Below are positions 6,857 through 9,133 of a stretch of 9,133 nucleotides of DNA, one piece after another. A program made the position numbers and the translations under genes. Each line of letters opens with the position of its first letter. Positions within the stretch are counted from its first letter, which is position 1. A model generated the notes under the pieces. The model did no database searches and was not told where the DNA came from. It worked only from the letters and a program-made list of their open reading frames with translations. The stretch covers positions 1-9,133 of the forward strand of contig DAOTXN010000040.1 of assembly GCA_034435435.1 (NCBI GenBank). The letters run 5' to 3'. Origin of the DNA: DAOTXN01 sp034435435. Lineage in GTDB: Bacteria; Chloroflexota; Anaerolineae; S140-20.

Positions 6857-7312
6857 GGCGCAGCCGCCGCCATAACGGCTGTCGGCTCCAGCCGCGATTT
6901 GGGCGCTCCTACAGGGCAACCATTTCCGCAATCCGACTACTCCCAAGTTTCTGAAAACAATAGACAGGAATACCCTGGTGACTTCAACATTCTCCAGCCA
7001 GCCGAACCCCGGCCGGTCGCTGATCACCGAGAGGAAGTAGAACTCGGTGAGCGGCGCAACGGTGATACGCGCCAGCGGCGCACCCAGGTCGCTGTAGTCG
7101 GCATCCAGCAGGGGGGAGTTCCAGGCGCAGACTGACGTGACGCCGGCCAGGTGTTTCACCAGCAGGTTGTAGGCTTGTGGGTCGGCGGGGGCGAAGATGA
7201 ACTCGGTCCCGATCACCTTCTGATGAGCGTTGATCGCGCCGATGCGCAGCCCGGCCATGGCCTCCCGTGCAGGCGTGGTGGTCGAATCGCTGTCGTGCCA
7301 GCCGGCGTGCAA
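6851..7312 (-). CDS. Hypothetical protein of a cassette-like unit, possibly a gene fragment
   Basis: I do not recognise this protein. The frame opens at TTG 7312 (weak AAAGG upstream) and gives up to 153 residues. The ATG at 7258 has GGGAGG only about two bases away, too close for a good site. Codons from about residue 19 to 105 look truly coding, with strong G/C third positions (IGTEFIFAPADPQAYNLLVK, then PLTEFYFLSVISDRPGFGWL). After that the codon pattern weakens, and the tail (RKWLPCRSAQIAAGADSRYG) runs into the attC-like repeat and stops within its core. The gene may therefore be a truncated 3' remnant, or a short protein whose tail is repeat-derived. No signal peptide or membrane segment is seen. 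It lies between the attC-like sites at 7363 and 6856. Confidence 0.5.
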   Translation of the reverse strand: MHAGWHDSDSTTTPAREAMAGLRIGAINAHQKVIGTEFIFAPADPQAYNLLVKHLAGVTSVCAWNSPLLDADYSDLGAPLARITVAPLTEFYFLSVISDRPGFGWLENVEVTRVFLSIVFRNLGVVGLRKWLPCRSAQIAAGADSRYGGGCAA

Positions 7313-7362
7313 TTCTGCTTATACCTTTTATGCTTACAACCCTCTCAGTGGGCTTGAAGGGC

Positions 7363-7434
7363 GCCCAACAGCGGGCATCAGGTGCGGCGCTGAAGCGAAG
7401 CGGAAGCGCCGTCGCCTGCATGCCATAGTTGGGC
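7363..7434 (-). repeat. attC-like integron recombination site (best candidate)
   Basis: On the minus strand GCCCAAC (7434-7428) and GTTGGGC (7369-7363) are perfect inverted heptamers fitting RYYYAAC/GTTRRRY. Pairing extends one further step outward to GCGCCCAAC/GTTGGGCGC. Inside, GGCATGCAGG pairs imperfectly with CCTGATGCC, and GGCGC with GCGCC, around a GC-rich variable loop. At 72 bases it has the length and layout (R'', L'', loop, L', R') of an attC. It starts seven bases after the stop of the lipocalin-like gene, the position expected in a cassette. Confidence 0.75.
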
Positions 7435-7441
7435 GCTTTCA

Positions 7442-8464
7442 TTATCCACCGCAGAGGTTGCCAATCATTTCCAGAACAACTTGCCGATGGATAGGCGCGC
7501 CTTTGTATGAACCTCTCACTAGGGAAAGGCTCTGACAGCCCGTAGCCTCACCCTTACCCCGCACAAATTCCGGCTCATCCAACAAAGCCGTTAGGGTGAT
7601 GTCAAGATCAATCTTTGGAATGGTAATATGAACTTGGCGTGGATATTGATATCCCGAACGGTTGCTCGTCCAAATCTTGTCATATGAAACATCTGCAATA
7701 ACATTCATCTGGTTTCCGTCTTTCATGAGAATAGTCGCAAAGCCGTGTCGCTTTCCTGGGTAATAGAAATCCCATAATGAGATAGCTTCACTTACACCCT
7801 TGCCAAGGGTCATTCCTAGCCACAACCACGCCACCTCACTTTCTAGTGATTTTCTGCCCTCAAGCAATATCTTCTTAACCCACTTGACCATTACATCCTT
7901 CCCAAGAGAACCCCACTGCCTGTCAAACCATGCCGTTGTATTGTTGACCGGATATTGCCTCCCCTTGATGGTAACTGCACCCTCAATATCCATATTAGGA
8001 AAGGCAAATTGATACGAGTTGAGGGGACCTAATCCCAAAAGACCTACGGTGCCGTTATAAAGAACTTGTTCTTTGGGTCGTAAAACCACGTCAATTTTAT
8101 TGTCCTCTGCCGCAAGTTGCAGCATGAAGGTCCGGCGATCACCGCTCAGATAGCCAAAGGGCGAATGGACATATAATTCCTTATCCGATGCTCCGATTTC
8201 TTTACTCACCCGCAGTGTCACCGCATGATCAACCCATATCTTTTCAGTGACTTCCATCAATAAAAACTCCACATTGACAGTTTTGTTATGGAGCGGAGCC
8301 GTGTTCGTCATCTGATGCCATACGAACCCCACTTGTTTACCTTCACAATCGAAATTACAATTGACATACCATGAATCTAGAACAGCGCCGGGCTTTGCCA
8401 ACAGATCCATTTCAGGATTGACAAAAAGTGGCGTTCCACTGTTTGCCATAGTTATCTTCGACAT
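7442..8464 (-). CDS. CrtC/AttH lipocalin-like domain protein
   Basis: This 340-residue protein has no clear signal peptide or membrane helix and is predicted to be beta-rich. The motif AWFDRQWGSL (178-187), preceded by FPNMDIEGAVTIKGRQYPV, and the later LWDFYYPGKRHGFATILM (230-247) are hallmarks of the double-lipocalin CrtC/AttH family. That family includes hydroxyneurosporene synthase, kievitone hydratase-like enzymes and agrobacterial AttH. Members bind or hydrate hydrophobic substrates such as carotenoids or isoprenoids. No carotenoid gene is nearby, so the substrate is unknown. The end (RGSYKGAPIHRQVVLEM) matches the usual last strands, so it looks full length. AAGGA lies about 8 bases before ATG 8464. 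It is visibly AT-richer than its neighbours, suggesting separate acquisition, and it sits between the two clearest attC-like sites. Confidence 0.72.
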   Translation of the reverse strand: MSKITMANSGTPLFVNPEMDLLAKPGAVLDSWYVNCNFDCEGKQVGFVWHQMTNTAPLHNKTVNVEFLLMEVTEKIWVDHAVTLRVSKEIGASDKELYVHSPFGYLSGDRRTFMLQLAAEDNKIDVVLRPKEQVLYNGTVGLLGLGPLNSYQFAFPNMDIEGAVTIKGRQYPVNNTTAWFDRQWGSLGKDVMVKWVKKILLEGRKSLESEVAWLWLGMTLGKGVSEAISLWDFYYPGKRHGFATILMKDGNQMNVIADVSYDKIWTSNRSGYQYPRQVHITIPKIDLDITLTALLDEPEFVRGKGEATGCQSLSLVRGSYKGAPIHRQVVLEMIGNLCGG

Positions 8465-8522
8465 AAAACAATTCCTTCGCTAATTTTTGGCTTGAAACCG
8501 GTTGAAAGACCGGGTGAATAGC

Positions 8523-8588
8523 GCCCAACGTTGGAAGTGAGCGGACGAGCGCCGGAGGCGCGAGGTCCGCTCGACTGACGGGTTGGGC
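8523..8588 (-). repeat. attC-like integron recombination site
   Basis: On the minus strand GCCCAAC (8588-8582) and GTTGGGC (8529-8523) are perfect inverted heptamers, the same cores as at 7363-7434. Inner arms GAGCGGAC and GTCCGCTC pair perfectly, followed by GCGCC/GGCGC around a short TCC loop. The 66-base total is normal for attC. Between the core and inner stems lie unpaired bases like an attC spacer. It starts 33 bases after the stop of the small membrane protein gene, a gap that includes the palindrome CCTGATCAGG. Confidence 0.75.
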
Positions 8589-8620
8589 ATCAATGGTTCC
8601 CGAAAAGACCTGATCAGGCG

Positions 8621-8926
8621 CTATTGTGCCAGAAACAGGTAAGCGGCCCAGGCGAGTATTGCCGTCCCGACAACGAAGATGATCTTCTCAACCGTCGTAT
8701 CGTGCTGCAACTTCCTGAAATTCAGCGCAAGGCCAACAAGACCAAACGTGGTCACAACCAACGTGGCGAGAGTCCCATATGTCCAGCCACGGAAGACGGC
8801 GAGCGCCAACACCGCATACAACAAGCCGAACACCGCTGGCGGCACGTTGCCCTTGATTCCGAAACGCCCGACGATGACGCCGTGCAGCACGGCGTTGATA
8901 AGAAGTAAGAGACTCAGAAGCATCAT
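8621..8926 (-). CDS. Small four-helix integral membrane protein
   Basis: This 101-residue hydrophobic protein has four predicted membrane segments: about 2-20, 29-45, 49-70 and 82-100. A charged cytoplasm-like loop (NFRKLQHDTTVEK, about 69-81) lies before the last helix. I recognise no family motif and assign no function. The start is ATG 8926, with AGGAG about 8 bases upstream; a second ATG follows at once (8923). The open frame runs back to 9124, but that part is a translation of the inverted repeat and should not be annotated as protein. It is the first cassette-like gene after the right-hand IS end, so it would be the first reached by a promoter reading inward from that IS. Confidence 0.78.
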   Translation of the reverse strand: MMLLSLLLLINAVLHGVIVGRFGIKGNVPPAVFGLLYAVLALAVFRGWTYGTLATLVVTTFGLVGLALNFRKLQHDTTVEKIIFVVGTAILAWAAYLFLAQ

Positions 8927-9108
8927 GTGCAAAACTCCTTGATTGTGCGGATCACCCACCGCACTTTGGTCTGAAGTGCGCCCCTGGGATTGGACACTTG
9001 GGTTTTTGAAGTTCGGGAGGCCAGCCCCCACATTGAAAGACGAGATGGACTGGCCTGAGTGACCATCCCGACGAGCGGGACGCTGCGCAGCCCCTCTCGC
9101 CTTCCGGT

Positions 9109-9133
9109 TGGGGTCAGTTCCCATTATACAGGA
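9109..9133. mobile_element. Terminus of a second IS copy, cut by the window edge
   Basis: The last 25 bases, starting TGGGGTCAGTTCCC, are the exact reverse complement of 484-508 at the left IS end. A second element therefore probably begins here and continues right. If the left and right IRs of the element differ, this is an IRR and the copy is inverted relative to the first. If they match this far inward, orientation is undecided. Confidence 0.6.
9123..9128 (-). promoter_or_regulatory. Perfect -10 box reading from the right IS end into the cassette genes
   Basis: TATAAT on the minus strand is the mirror copy of 489-494. Its -35 would lie 17 bases further right, outside the window. If that flank matches the left copy (TTGACC), a near-consensus promoter would read leftward through the membrane-protein, lipocalin-like and following genes. 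It is about 200 bases upstream of the first start codon. Confidence 0.45.

Larger units (their letters stand above)
8973..9133 (-). repeat. Right arm of the long inverted repeat, with an extra 69-base segment
   Basis: Read on the minus strand this repeats 484-577, with the one mismatch noted there. It differs by a 69-base segment at 9015-9083, where the left arm has two bases. That segment holds two hairpins: GGCCAG (9019-9024) with CTGGCC (9050-9055), and TCCCG (9066-9070) with CGGGA (9076-9080). The sequence from 8927 to here is otherwise only leader for the membrane-protein gene. Confidence 0.9.

Noticed and set aside
6721..6873. N-terminal extension of the DinB-like gene
   Set aside because: It translates the attC-like repeat. 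AGGAGG before ATG 6720 and the match to the family's usual start support the short form.
6984..7442. Minus-strand frame beginning MKAPNYGMQATALP
   Set aside because: Its first third is the attC-like palindrome read as protein, and the rest is out of frame with the better coding signal at 6851-7312.
8927..9124. N-terminal extension of the small membrane protein gene
   Set aside because: It is inverted-repeat sequence in an open frame. The strong ribosome site before 8926 and the hydrophobic start favour the shorter protein.

Overview
The window looks like an accessory region of a moderately GC-rich bacterial chromosome. Chloroflexota (Anaerolineae-like) is my best guess. It rests on the TPTPSPS-type linkers after lipoprotein signals, the Asp-box and multihaem lipoproteins, and the style of the interspersed palindromes. 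That assignment is inference; no rRNA or marker gene is present. Apart from the transposase fragment at the left edge, every credible gene lies on the minus strand.

Layout: (1) 1-508 is the 3' part of an IS3-family insertion sequence, with the C-terminal half of a DDE transposase and an outward-facing TTGACC-N17-TATAAT promoter close to its end. (2) 509-750 is non-coding: flanking repeat, then a cluster of GTTAT/ATAAC hairpins with an attC-like centre. (3) 751-5058 is a two-gene lipoprotein operon, transcribed as an 834-residue Asp-box beta-propeller lipoprotein followed by a 582-residue lipoprotein with five CXXCH haem sites. (4) 5170-8926 holds five unrelated minus-strand genes: ankyrin, DinB-like, unknown, CrtC/AttH lipocalin-like, and a small four-helix membrane protein. 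At four boundaries between them lie imperfect palindromes shaped like integron attC sites (RYYYAAC ... GTTRRRY). (5) 8973-9133 is an inverted copy of 484-577, ending in the same IS terminus, now pointing out of the window on the right.

My main reading is an integron-type gene-cassette array without an integrase in view (a CALIN-like array). It adjoins a multihaem/Asp-box lipoprotein operon, and the whole block sits between two inverted copies of the same IS end. The two best attC candidates, 7363-7434 and 8523-8588, have matching 7-base core sites. In two cassettes the core begins 5-7 bases after the stop codon, and in a third the stop codon lies inside the core, as in known cassettes. Base composition shifts between neighbours: one sampled 60-base line of the lipocalin-like gene is about 40% GC, against about 65% in a line of the Asp-box gene. 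This fits independent origins.

The IS termini may matter for expression. The left one carries a near-consensus promoter firing inward. The right one shows the same TATAAT reading leftward into the cassettes, with its -35 region just outside the window. If the right copy is like the left, it could act as a substitute for the integron cassette promoter.
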